The notes beneath the pieces were generated by a model that was not told the origin of the DNA, searched no databases, and worked only from the letters and a program-made list of their open reading frames with translations. DNA of 39,985 nucleotides from Mycoplasmataceae bacterium (lineage in GTDB: Bacteria; Bacillota_I; Bacilli_A; Mycoplasmatales; Mycoplasmoidaceae): the NCBI GenBank assembly GCA_031288285.1, contig JAITRQ010000003.1:1-39985 (forward strand), given 5' to 3'. This document shows positions 29,287 through 38,355 of the stretch, piece by piece. A program made the position numbers and the translations under genes. How positions within the stretch are numbered: the stretch's first letter is position 1; the number at the start of each line of letters is the position of its first letter.

Positions 29287-29880
29287 TTATTTTACCTTTT
29301 GTTTAATTAGCCCTAGTTCTTGTTTACAAAATTGTTCTACTTTTGTTTCGTTAATCATTTTATCATGAGCTTTTTGTAGTTCTCATGGATCAAATTTATG
29401 TTTATGATCTGAGTTATATTTAACGCATTGATATTGGTAAAGTATATCTGTCGCATTCTTTTTTACAAGAATAAAATCTTTTTGAGTTTCAATAAGTCAA
29501 TTTTCCACATTTTTATTATTAGCTAAATTAATTTCATGTTTAAATTTGATGATAGTTAAATATTTGGTTGGGATTAGAATGGGTGCGTTTACATTAATTT
29601 TTGTTTTATTTTCAAGAATATAATACTTCAAATCGTGCTTTTTTGTAGATGAATCAGGAGAAGAATAAGAAAAACATTTTTGAAATGTGTTTTTTTCATC
29701 GTAATCAAAAACCGTCAATGGACGATAAAATTTTGTTACAACTTTTGCCACAACAACATTTTTGTTTCACATAGCTGTTGTAATACCTGGATTATTTGTT
29801 GGATTCAAAAACGTATTCAAGCGTTCAACATAGTCGCTATGCTCTCTAGGTATATAGAGAACTTCAATTATTTTTAACAT
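29287..29880 (-). CDS. Putative type III (ToxN/AbiQ-like) toxin
   Basis: This 197-aa frame includes three TGA-Trp codons. The function is uncertain. Its pattern recalls endoribonuclease toxins of type III systems: a start like MLKIIEV, a Tyr/Leu-rich helix (HSDYVERLNTFL), a short beta run ending FYRPLT that corresponds to the family's Y.PL.S, then a helix WLIETQKDFILVKKNATDIL. That helix matches the family's LL.KQ..FI..N...I spacing. The ATG at 29878-29880 comes directly after a structured leader on the same strand, behind its own promoter. A truncated relative with HSDY and R.N.FL lies just upstream on the minus strand (30024-30131). No close family member is recognised with certainty, so only weak, pattern-based support is claimed. 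The alternative is an unknown protein with a regulatory leader. Confidence 0.45.
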
Positions 29881-29979
29881 TTCTACGATGCGATCACGAG
29901 ATAGCATCTATAACTCGGGAAACCATAGTTCCATATCTTGGATAAGCCCACAAGCGGCCGCCAACTAAGTTAGCTGACG
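29881..29979 (-). ncRNA. Structured leader RNA 2 (possible antitoxin or riboregulator)
   Basis: From the inferred start near 29979 to the toxin ATG, the minus-strand RNA has several hairpins: a stem at its 5' end (GTCAGCTAAC with GTTGGCGG), a central block, and GATGC/GCATC arms (29904-29908 and 29887-29891) ending six bases before the ATG. It shares with RNA 1 the blocks GAACTRYGGT (29922-29931) and CCGAGT (29913-29918), plus similar promoter bases. No T-run follows, so there is no terminator before the ORF. It may be an antitoxin RNA, as in type III systems, or a leader that hides the ribosome binding site. Confidence 0.45.
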
Positions 29980-29984
29980 TTTAT

Positions 29985-30012
29985 ATAATATCATAAACTC
30001 ATAAAAAGTCAA
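29985..30012 (-). promoter_or_regulatory. Promoter of RNA 2 / toxin-like gene
   Basis: On the minus strand, TTGACT (plus 30007-30012), a 16-bp spacer and TATTAT (plus 29985-29990). The spacer length and -10 match the promoter at 30296-30323 exactly, and nearby bases are also alike, so the two promoters are copies of each other. Confidence 0.6.
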
Positions 30013-30023
30013 GCAACACCGCA

Positions 30024-30131
30024 TTAGTTATTGTTACTACTTTTTTCCTTTAGAAATCTGTTAAATCTTAAAATGTAATCAGAATGACTAGTATCTAAAC
30101 AAACAATTTTAGTATTAGGTTTTTGCAACAC
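30024..30131 (-). pseudogene. N-terminal remnant of a second toxin-like gene
   Basis: On the minus strand a 35-codon frame (GTG 30131 to TAA 30024) reads KIVCLDTSHSDYILRFNRFL and then an Asn/Ser-rich end. It aligns with the start of the 197-aa toxin-like protein (KIIEV...HSDYVERLNTFL), sharing HSDY, R.N.FL and the following Asn residues. It stops just before the promoter of the second module. Its own ATG is not clear. It looks like the N-terminal stub left when a second copy inserted or recombined here, though a short functional peptide cannot be excluded. Confidence 0.55.
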
Positions 30132-30154
30132 ATTTTAATTATAAGTTATGAGAT

Positions 30155-30190
30155 AAAAGAAAAATGTGAATCTTTTGCAAGATTCACATT
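30155..30190 (-). terminator. Rho-independent terminator of RNA 1
   Basis: A perfect 12-bp stem AATGTGAATCTT / AAGATTCACATT (arms 30179-30190 and 30163-30174) with a 4-base loop, followed on the minus strand by a U-rich run ending near 30155. The T-run is only on the minus side, fixing the direction. Confidence 0.85.
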
Positions 30191-30289
30191 CTTTCACTTG
30201 GGCGTTAAAGTCTAAAGCCCCGTAAGACTCGGATTCACATCACCGCAGTTCTACGCCAGTCATAGAAGCCTTCAACCTACTAAGTTGAC
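30155..30289 (-). ncRNA. Structured RNA 1 with own promoter and terminator
   Basis: A minus-strand transcript of about 130 nt is predicted from the promoter at 30296-30323 to the terminator at 30155-30190. The parts include a 5' hairpin (TCAAC/GTTGA), a TTCTA/TAGAA hairpin, a GGCGT...ACGCC outer stem and an AGTCT/AGACT hairpin. Shared blocks with RNA 2 are GAACTGCGGT (30242-30251) and CCGAGT (30227-30232). It does not match tRNA, tmRNA, SRP or 6S patterns known to me. The bases ATGTGAATC occur both in the body (about 30232-30240) and in the terminator 5' arm, so the terminator 3' arm could pair with either. It may be the antitoxin RNA of a type III system or a new regulatory RNA. Confidence 0.6.
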
Positions 30290-30295
30290 ATACAT

Positions 30296-30323
30296 ATAAT
30301 ACTGCAAATTTATATAATGTCAA
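30296..30323 (-). promoter_or_regulatory. Promoter of RNA 1
   Basis: On the minus strand, TTGACA (plus 30318-30323), a 16-bp spacer and TATTAT (plus 30296-30301). The consensus -35 and the order promoter, RNA, terminator make it one of the better promoters in the window. Confidence 0.7.
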
Positions 30324-30360
30324 GTAGTGTTACACCGTTATTTTTCAAAAATGATTAGTC

Positions 30361-32931
30361 TTATTTTATTTTGGTAAGTGTAAGATTAATTTGTTCAAGA
30401 CGCTTTTGGTATTGTTGTTGCTTACTTTTTTCAAGTATGACTTTATTTTTGGGAGCTTTGGCTAAAAAGTTTGGATTATTAAGGATTAGTTTTGAACGTT
30501 CTAATTCAGCCAATAAAAGAACCTTTTCTTTCAATAAATTTTGTTTCTGCAATTGTTGATCTGTGAAATTGTGATCATATTCAATTGTTAATTCATCTAA
30601 TACCAAAACCGCAAATTGGTGGTTGATACGTTTAGTTGCAATATGCATTATTTGAATATTAAATAATTGGCATAGTGCATTGATTTTATTTAAAACTAAT
30701 TTATGTGGAGTAATTAAATTGATACTAATTAGTTGGGTATTTTTTAAACTATGTTTAATACGCAAGTCCTTAACAAAACTATGAATTTTTATAAAAGTAG
30801 TAATTAAATTTTTAGTAATTCCAGACGATTTTATTTTGATTTTTTTAGGTCATGACGCTAACATAATTGATTTTTCATGGTTTAAATTTTGGTAAAGATA
30901 ATCACTAACAAATGGACAAAATGGGTGCATTAATATCAAGATATTGGTAAAAATAGTATTTGCTACAAAAAGTGTTTCTTTTTTTAAATGATTATCTTGT
31001 TTTAATAATGGTTTAATGTATTCTAAATAACGGTTGCAGTAAATTTCTCATGCAAAATCATTAAGGTATTTACTAGCAACAACAAAATTGTATTGATCCA
31101 TATTTCTCGTGATGTTAGCAATCGTTTGGTTGAAAGCATCAATAATGTAAAAGTTAAAAGGATGTAAATTGATAAGTTTACTTTTAGTGAATTTGTTATT
31201 CGCTAGAAAATTACAAGCATTCCATAACTTGTTAATAAAATTTCAATAGTGCTGAATTTTAGTCTCATCATATCTTAAGTCTTCACCAATTGCTGCTGAT
31301 GAGACTAAAAAAATTCTTAATGCATCTGCTCCATATTTTTTGATAACATCCATCGGATCAATACCGTTATTTAATGACTTGGACATTTTTTGGTTGTTGC
31401 TATCACGTACTAAACCATGAATGTATACATGTTTAAAAGGTAAAACATTAGCAATGTTAGTACATTGTAAATACATCCGTACTACCCAGAAAAAGAAAAT
31501 GTCATAACCAGTGACTAACATACTAATTGGATAAAGTTGATGTGTGGCGGTGAACGGACTATATTTAGTTGAAGCTAAAGGTCATAATGTAGAGCTAAAT
31601 CATGTATCCAAGACATCAGGATCTTGAATTCATTGGGTATGATTATTGGGAACATTACCCACTTGAACTTGCTTAGTTTTAATATTGGTTCAAACAGGAA
31701 TTTTATGACCCCATAATAATTGCCGTGAAATACACCAATCATTCATATTGTGTAATCATCGTTTCGCTTCATGCTTAAAGCGTGATGGTAAAAATTCTGA
31801 AGGTTGTTCAGACATTAATTTAATAACTTTTTTAACAAGCGGTTGAACTTTGATAAACCATTGTTTGGAAAGCAATGGTTCAACGATTTCACCAGTTCGT
31901 TCACTATAACCAATTTCGTTATTGATGGTGTCAACTTTTATTAATAAATTTTGCTTGCTTAAATCATCGATAATTTTTTCTCTTGCTTGCAATCGATCTA
32001 AACCATCGTATGGTTTAGCATATTGATTTAATTGACCATTAGGTGACATTATGCTATGATATTGCAAGTGGTGTTTTTGCGCTAATTGGTAATCGTTAAA
32101 ATCATGAGCAGGTGTACATTTCATTACACCTGTACCAAAATTCATATCAACATAAGAATCTGCGAAAACTTTAATAAGTTGTTGATTAACAGGGTTAATC
32201 ACTTCTTGATTGATGAACTTTGTGTAACGCGTATCACGCGGATTAACAAATAAGCAGACATCACCAAACATTGTTTCTGGTCTAGTGGTGGCTACGGGTA
32301 GAAATGTTGTGTGGTTATGAAGAATGTATTTACAATAATACATTTTTGAAGTTGTGGGTTTGTGGATAACTTCAATATCGGAAATGGCCGATTGTAATTT
32401 TACATCCCAATTAACCAATTTATAATCTTGATAAATTAATTTAGCATCATACAATTTTTTAAAAACGTTATTAACTAGTGTTGATACTTTAGTATCAAGT
32501 GTATAGATTTCATATTCATAAGACAAACTAAAACCCAGTTGCGCTCATTGTTGATGAATAAATTCTTTTTGCTGTTTAGCTCAATCATTCAATCGTTCTA
32601 AAAATATGTCTGCTGAAAGTGATTGTCTGTCAATATTTTGTAATTTGAGAATTTTTTCAAATTTAGTTTGGGTAGCAATTCCCGCATGGTCTAATCCGGG
32701 TAATCATACGGTATGATAACCATTAAGTCGCTTGTACCGAATCATCACATCTTGCAATGTTCCGTCTCATGCGTGACCTAAATGTAATTTACCCGTAATA
32801 TTGGGTGGAGGGAGTAAAACACTAAAAGTCTTTTTTCGTTTTATCGTTTTGGCAGTACGAAATAGTTTTGCTTGTAATCAATCTTGATACAGTTTATTTT
32901 CAATTTCGCTGTGGTTATAGTGCTGTGCCAT
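30361..32931 (-). CDS. valS: Valyl-tRNA synthetase
   Basis: ValS attaches valine to tRNA-Val. The frame is 856 aa on the minus strand and is continuous when TGA is Trp. The class I signature HLGH is at 50-53 ([14 protein letters not shown]), and KMSKS at 515-519. The editing-domain block with [10 protein letters not shown] is present, as is DHAGIATQ. The C-terminus has the usual coiled-coil tail (from about 800). The ATG lies within a dozen bases of a TATAAT box (plus 32941-32946), so the mRNA may be nearly leaderless. It is divergent from the NADP reductase gene. No clear terminator follows it before the RNA 1 promoter. Confidence 0.97.
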
Positions 32932-32940
32932 ATAGCACTA

Positions 32941-32946
32941 ATTATA
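32941..32946 (-). promoter_or_regulatory. -10 box of valS
   Basis: TATAAT on the minus strand, ending 10 bases before the valS ATG. The -35 region is poor. The expected start site would leave only a few bases of leader. Confidence 0.45.
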
Positions 32947-33026
32947 TTTGTTTATTATTACGTATCTACGGATTAAATGTACTATATTTAATACGTTTTT
33001 ATCACGAAAACACTTAAAATATTGCC

Positions 33027-33995
33027 ATGGTTAGTCATTCACACAATCCCATAGATAGCTATGATGTAGTAATAATTGGTGCTGGTCCAGCGGGCATATT
33101 TGCGGCATATTTAGCGCACATTAAAGGGTTAACACCCTTACTAGTAGAAGCTACTACTAATTTAGGTGGTCAACCCCAAAATTTATATAGTCAAAAGAAA
33201 ATTTATGATTATCCCGGATTTTATGGCATTAAAGCATATGAATTAATTAATCATTTTCGCAAACAATTACACGAACATTCGCCAATAAAAACATTGTTAC
33301 AAACTACTGTTGCTTCTTGTCGCGCGCATGCTAGCGGATGAATGATTGGTTTATCAAACCAACACGAAGTATTTGCTAAAGCAATTATTATTGCCACAGG
33401 TGCTGGTATATTTAATCCCAATAAATTGACTATTAATGTTGATCAATCGAACCATATTCATTATGCTTTTGATTCATTAGATCACTTTCGCAATAAACGT
33501 GTTGTTATCCTTGGCGGGGGTGATGCAGCCGTGGACTGAGCTAATGAGTTAGCAGAGAATCAGATTTCTAATGATGTAACAATCATTCATCGTCGAAATG
33601 AATTTAGAGCCAATGGTGAAAATGTCGCGCGAATGCAAGTTAATAAAATCAAAGTTCTTCTTGATTATGAAATTATTTCTATTGCTAATGATAAAGTGGA
33701 TATTAAGCATAATATCACTCATGAAGTTTTACACATACCATACCAAGTTGTTTTGGTTCAATACGGTCAAAGTATCAATCGTAATAATTTAGAGCCATTT
33801 AAAAATGTGGCTGTGAATAGTGTGGGACGAATCGTTGTTAAAATTAACCAAATGACAAGTATTGAAAATATTTATGCCATTGGTGATGTTTGCATCTATG
33901 AAGGTAAACCTAGTAGTTTAATTTGTGCTCACGGTGAAGCTGCAGTTGCGGTTCGTGATATTGTTAATCGCATTAAGCAGTATGACAAAAAATAA
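33027..33995 (+). CDS. Ferredoxin/flavodoxin-NADP+ reductase, YumC type
   Basis: This is a flavoprotein of the thioredoxin reductase-like fold. The frame is 322 aa with TGA-Trp codons. The FAD-binding GAGPAG is at 18-23, then LGGQPQNLYSQKKIYDYPGF, the pattern of YumC-type reductases. The NADPH-binding VVILGGGDAAVDWA and the C-terminal IYAIGDVC are present. The CxxC redox pair of true thioredoxin reductases is absent between the two domains, so it should pass electrons to ferredoxin or flavodoxin, not thioredoxin. It overlaps the miaA start by 14 bases. A TAAAAT box at 33015-33020 suggests a very short or absent leader. Confidence 0.85.
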
Positions 33996-34869
33996 ATTAC
34001 CTAAAGTAATTGTCGTCATTGGCCCCACCGCTACTAATAAAACTAAATTAGCAATTTTTTTAGCACAAAAATTAAATGGGGAAATAGTAAATGCAGATGC
34101 ATTCCAAGTTTATAAAGAATTAAATATCGGTGTGAACAAACCCACAACGAAGGAGTTAAAACAAGCGCAATTTCATTTATTAAGTTGTGTATCCATTTAT
34201 GACGAATGGGATATCAAGCGATTCCAGGATGAAGCTAAAACAACAATCGATGATATTTTTGCTCGTCATAAAATTCCTATTATCGTTGGTGGTTCACATT
34301 TGTATGTTAACGCTTTAATTCAAAATTACGATTTGACTCGCGTACCCAAACGTGATCAAAAATATGCACACTTAACTACTCCCGAGTTATACAACATGCT
34401 ACTTACGCGTGATAGCGATCGTGCTCAAAAGATTGGTCCACATAATCAGCAACGTTTGGTAAGAGCATTGCAAATTTTTGACTATCCACCCACCACTAAC
34501 AAACTACCTATTTATGATCCGCTTTTTATATCGTGTATCCGACCACGTCCTTCATTGTATGCGCATATTAACCAGCGGGTATTGGTAATGTTAAAAAAAG
34601 ATTGAATTGATGAAATTAAATTATTGTGACAAAAAGATAAGAGTTTAATGAATTTGCAAGCGTTTAAAGCAATTGGTTATCGCGAGATACTCCAAGCGCT
34701 AGTACACGCACGTCCCGTTCCTACAACACTAATTCAACAAAAAACACGACAATTTGCAAAACGGCAAATTACTTGAATCAAACATCATTATGTTAATCCA
34801 TTGGTATATAACCAAAGAAATAAAACGCAAATTCTTAACCAAGTTTTAAAATGAAGCAAAGACAATTAA
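33982..34869 (+). CDS. miaA: tRNA dimethylallyltransferase
   Basis: MiaA adds an isoprenyl group to A37 of tRNAs reading UNN codons. The frame is 295 aa. The P-loop is GPTATNKT (14-21), and the family block VNADAFQVYKELNIGVNKPT follows (usually DSxQVYxxxDIGTAKP). The blocks GGSHLYVNALI and GPHNQQRLVRALQI are also present. The ATG at 33982 lies inside the end of the reductase gene; an upstream in-frame ATG at 33925 is unlikely. Its last codons read through TGA and overlap hemW by 19 bases. The ATGA at the hemW start resembles an ancestral stop-start overlap. Confidence 0.93.
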
Positions 34870-35903
34870 AACACCTTTACGTGCATATTCCTTTCTGTGC
34901 TAGTATTTGTACATACTGTGATTTTGAACGTTATGTATGTACTAATAGCGTGAAGAGTAAGTATATTAAGACACTAATCAAAGAGTTATTTACCAATTGT
35001 CACGGATGTAAATTTGATACCATCTACGTTGGCGGGGGGACACCCAACTGTCTCAATGATAAACAACTTGCTAAATTATTAAATGCACTGCACGCATGCG
35101 CTAGTGACAAATGTGAATTTAGTATTGAGTGCAATCCTGAATTTTTGACATTATCTCAAGCCAAACTGTTGCAACGATTTGGCGTGAATAGAGTGTCAAT
35201 TGGAGCACAAACCACTAATTCCATGGTCTTAAAGCGTTTTAATCGCCAGCACGGCTTTATTGATGTTAAGAAAGCAGTTGAACATTTACGCCAATGTCAA
35301 ATTACGAATATTAGTTTAGATTTTGTTTACGGTTATGAAGAAATTTCTTTGACTGATATCAATGGTGCCATTAATTTTATTCATGAGTATGCTATTCCGC
35401 ATGTTTCGTTTTATGCATTAGAGTTAAAACCGCACGCATTGCTTACAAAAACTATAACCAAACTAGATGACACATTAAGCGAACGCGATTTACGTCATAT
35501 TATTAAACGTCTGGCTGATATGGGTTATCAACGGTATGAAGTAAGTAATTGGTGTTTGCAGAAACGTTTTCAATGCCAACATAATCTTGCTTATTGGTTA
35601 ACAAAAGATTGGTGTGGTATTGGACTAGGAGCGTGCGGATACACTTACCCTAATTATTATGTTAATACTGGTAATGTTAGTAAATGGTCTAGAGAGTTTA
35701 AACACTATACATTGAGTGACCATTACTTTCAAACATTGATGATGGGACTTAGGTTAACTAAAGGATTAGATTTGCGAAAGCAGTCATTTTTGCATGCGTA
35801 CAACCACTTTAAGAAACAATTACATGATGTCCGAATTAAAAACCACCATTTAGTAGCAAATAACATCAACTTATTAGATAATATCTTGGTTGATATTATT
35901 TAG
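34851..35903 (+). CDS. hemW: HemW-like radical SAM protein
   Basis: The frame is 350 aa and has no TGA codon. The radical SAM cluster site CASICTYC gives Cys16, Cys20 and Cys23 (CxxxCxxC). VGGGTPNCL is the SAM-binding glycine motif of the coproporphyrinogen oxidase-like family, and SIECNPE and RVSIGAQ are also present. HemW proteins act as heme chaperones in bacteria that use heme. Mollicutes lack heme synthesis, so the role here may differ. A GGGGGG run lies in the codons for VGGGTP, near 35032-35039. It starts inside miaA and is followed by apt after a 30-bp gap. Confidence 0.85.
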   Translation: MKQRQLKHLYVHIPFCASICTYCDFERYVCTNSVKSKYIKTLIKELFTNCHGCKFDTIYVGGGTPNCLNDKQLAKLLNALHACASDKCEFSIECNPEFLTLSQAKLLQRFGVNRVSIGAQTTNSMVLKRFNRQHGFIDVKKAVEHLRQCQITNISLDFVYGYEEISLTDINGAINFIHEYAIPHVSFYALELKPHALLTKTITKLDDTLSERDLRHIIKRLADMGYQRYEVSNWCLQKRFQCQHNLAYWLTKDWCGIGLGACGYTYPNYYVNTGNVSKWSREFKHYTLSDHYFQTLMMGLRLTKGLDLRKQSFLHAYNHFKKQLHDVRIKNHHLVANNINLLDNILVDII

Positions 35904-35916
35904 TTAGTAATATAAT
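35890..35916 (+). promoter_or_regulatory. Candidate promoter of apt
   Basis: TTGATA (35890-35895) and a perfect TATAAT (35911-35916), with a short 15-bp spacer, end 17 bases before the apt ATG. The -35 lies inside the end of hemW. Confidence 0.45.
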
Positions 35917-35933
35917 CCATTGTGTCATTTTTT

Positions 35934-36476
35934 ATGAATAAAACCTTGCAAATCATTGCTAATAATATCCCCAATATTCCCAATTTTCCTAAAAAAGGAA
36001 TTCAGTTTAAAGATTTAACTAAAATTTTGCTTAAACCTGAAGTTTGAAATTCTGTCACTCAAAACATTATAAAAATAGCTAAAAAAATGAAATTTGATGT
36101 GATTCTTGCACCAGAGGCACGCGGTTTTTGATTTGCGATTCCTGTTGCTAATGCTCTACACAAACCTTTTATACCAGCACGTAAAACTGGTAAATTACCC
36201 CGACCAACAATTAAAGTTATGAACCGGATTGAATACGGAACCGTTAAGTTTGAAGTTCATAAACAAGATATTAAACCTCGTTCACGAGTATTAATCATTG
36301 ATGACTTGTTAGCTACGGGAGGGACAATCGTAGGTCTAACAGAATTAGTACGAAAATTAAAAGCGATTGTTGTTGGGGTAATAACAGTAGTAGAATTGCC
36401 AGAACTTAATGGTATAAAAATTTTGGCTAAAAAAAATGTTCCATGTACTGCTTTAATTCAATTACCTGGTAAATAA
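35934..36476 (+). CDS. apt: Adenine phosphoribosyltransferase
   Basis: Apt makes AMP from adenine and PRPP, the salvage route for mollicutes that lack purine synthesis. The frame is 180 aa with two or more TGA-Trp codons. The family block PNFPKKGIQFKDLTKILLKP is near the N-terminus, then APEARGFWFAIPVA, and the PRPP loop VLIIDDLLATGGT lies at about 119-131. The start ATG gives MNKTLQIIANNIPNIP. It may use adenine released by MtnN. nagA follows after five bases. Confidence 0.94.
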
Positions 36477-36481
36477 TATTT

Positions 36482-37612
36482 ATGGTAATTAAAAATCAAA
36501 CCATTGCTACTCATCAAGAAATTTATGTAGCAGACATACATATTGAAAATGGGTTAATTACTAAAGTTATTAAAAAATCAGATCAACCCAATTTTAATAA
36601 TGTATTATTACCTGGTTTTGTAGACATTCACACACACGGGGGATATGGTTGAGAATTTAATGATTTGACTAATGTCAATTACCAATTATCATTACAAAAA
36701 TATTTAAAATCTGTACCACAAGAAGGCGTGACTAATGTATTAGGAACAACGGTTAGTTGTTCTTACCATGATTTATTACAAATTGCTAATCATTTTTATC
36801 AAGCTTTATCCACTGATAAAAATGCGATTATTTTAGGTTGATATTTAGAAGGTCCGTTTTTAGCCAAAGCAAAAAAAGGAGCACATAACGCCAAATACAT
36901 CAAACCGCTAAATAATGATGTAATTGAATTTGTTAAAAATAATACGAAATTAATTAAAACTATAGCCATCGCTCCAGAAGTGAGTAAGAATGCATCTTAT
37001 ATTCACACTCTAGCTAAATCAACTGCTGTAGCACTTGGTCATTCACAAGCATCAGCAATAACCGCATTAAAAGCGATTACTAATGGTGCATCGCGTTATA
37101 TCCATCTATACAATGCGATGGCGCCATTTTCGCACCGTAACCCCTCAATACTCAATGCTGCACTGTTAAAAAATCACGCATATGTAGAGCTAATTACAGA
37201 TGGTATTCATGTAGACCCTTTGGTATTAAAAACTACTTATCAAACATTAAGTGCTAATTCAATTATCATTGTCTCCGACACTTTAAGTTGTAAAGGCTTA
37301 AAGAATGGTCGTTACAAATTGGGTGATTTAGATATTATCAAACACACAAACATTGCAACATTAGCAAGTGATAACACCATTGCTGGTGCGGTTATGCCTT
37401 ACAACCTACAAGTAGCAAATTTTTATAAAGCTACGAAATGTTCACTTACGGATATAGTCAAAATGACTTCTTATAACCCGATCCGTGCTATTAATATGCA
37501 CCAATCTGTTGGTCAAATTGCTCCAAACTATTGGGCTAATTTTGTCGTTATTGATAAGAAGTTTAATGTATTAAAAACGATTATTAAAGGTCAAGAAGTA
37601 TATCGTAAGTAA
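36482..37612 (+). CDS. nagA: N-acetylglucosamine-6-phosphate deacetylase
   Basis: NagA removes the acetyl group from GlcNAc-6-phosphate in amino-sugar use. The frame is 376 aa with TGA-Trp codons. The metal-binding block GFVDIHTHGGYG (His50, His52) and LEGPF are present. Further family blocks are ALGHSQAS, HLYNAMAPF, ELITDGIHVDP and IIVSDTLSCKG. The end shows GQIAPNYWANFVVID. It lies between apt and tlyA with short gaps, so probably in one transcript. nagB is not in this window. Confidence 0.93.
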
Positions 37613-37616
37613 ATTT

Positions 37617-38345
37617 ATGCGACTAGATTTACATTTAGTTAACTGCGGTTATTATGCCACTAGATCAAAAGCACAGCAAGCCATCAAAAATAAAATCATA
37701 AAGGTTAATGGTGCTATTGTTACTAAAGCTAATTTTTCAATAAACAACGCTGATCAAATCGCGATTATTTCGACCCAAACATATGTTTCGCGTGGAGCAT
37801 ATAAATTATTGACAGCAGTTAATTCATGAAATCTTGATTTTACTAACAAAGTAATTTTAGATGTTGGTGCAGGTACGGGTGGGTTTAGTCAAGTGTGTTT
37901 AAAATTAGGGGCTAAACTCGTTTATGCAGTAGATGTGGGTAAAGGACAACTCGATGAATCGTTATCGCATAATCCACGACTCATTAATTATCCCCAAACT
38001 CATTTTAATAAAATCAATTTGTCATTATTTAAATATAAAATTGATATTATGGTTGGTGATGTTTCGTTTATTTCGTTAACTAAACTAATTACTCATTTAA
38101 AGCAAATATTTCATTATCCTTACAAAGCGATTATGTTAATTAAACCTCAGTTTGAATTAACACCCCAAATATTAGCCAAATGTAAAGGTAAAATTCATAA
38201 TATTAAATTACGTAATTTAGCCATTACGAAAGTTAAAACATGTTTAATTGATGAACATTTTGTTATTCACGGTGTAATTCCCGCAGCAATTTTGGGTAAT
38301 AAAAAAAAGAACCAAGAATATTTAGTTTATTTCGAACAACAATAA
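37617..38345 (+). CDS. tlyA: TlyA family rRNA (cytidine-2'-O)-methyltransferase
   Basis: TlyA methylates 16S and 23S rRNA; older annotations call it hemolysin A. The frame is 242 aa. The N-terminal S4 domain covers about 1-60 (MRLDLHLVNCGYYATRSKAQ). YVSRGAYKLLTAV is followed by a TGA-Trp, and the SAM-binding LDVGAGTGGF is at 81-90. The catalytic region has VGDVSFISLTK and MLIKPQFEL, with the Lys and Glu expected in FtsJ-like enzymes. It lies 4 bp after nagA and 10 bp before dinB. Confidence 0.93.
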
Positions 38346-38355
38346 TTGATTGGGT

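Noticed and set aside
29880-30012. Purine riboswitch before the toxin-like gene (AUAUGG and GUUUC blocks)
   Set aside because: The blocks occur, but the loops and junction do not have the required order, and the same region aligns better with RNA 1.
30155-30289. RNA 1 as tRNA, tmRNA, SRP RNA or a purine riboswitch
   Set aside because: No cloverleaf with CCA end, no SRP tetraloop block, no tmRNA tag frame, and no proper three-way purine aptamer core could be built.
33925-33981. Upstream start for miaA
   Set aside because: The added residues have no place in the family and lie fully within the reductase gene; ATG 33982 gives the normal N-terminus.
35030-35042. G6 run in hemW as a phase switch
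   Set aside because: It encodes the conserved GGGTP motif and is shorter than the G8 runs in hsdM and hsdS.
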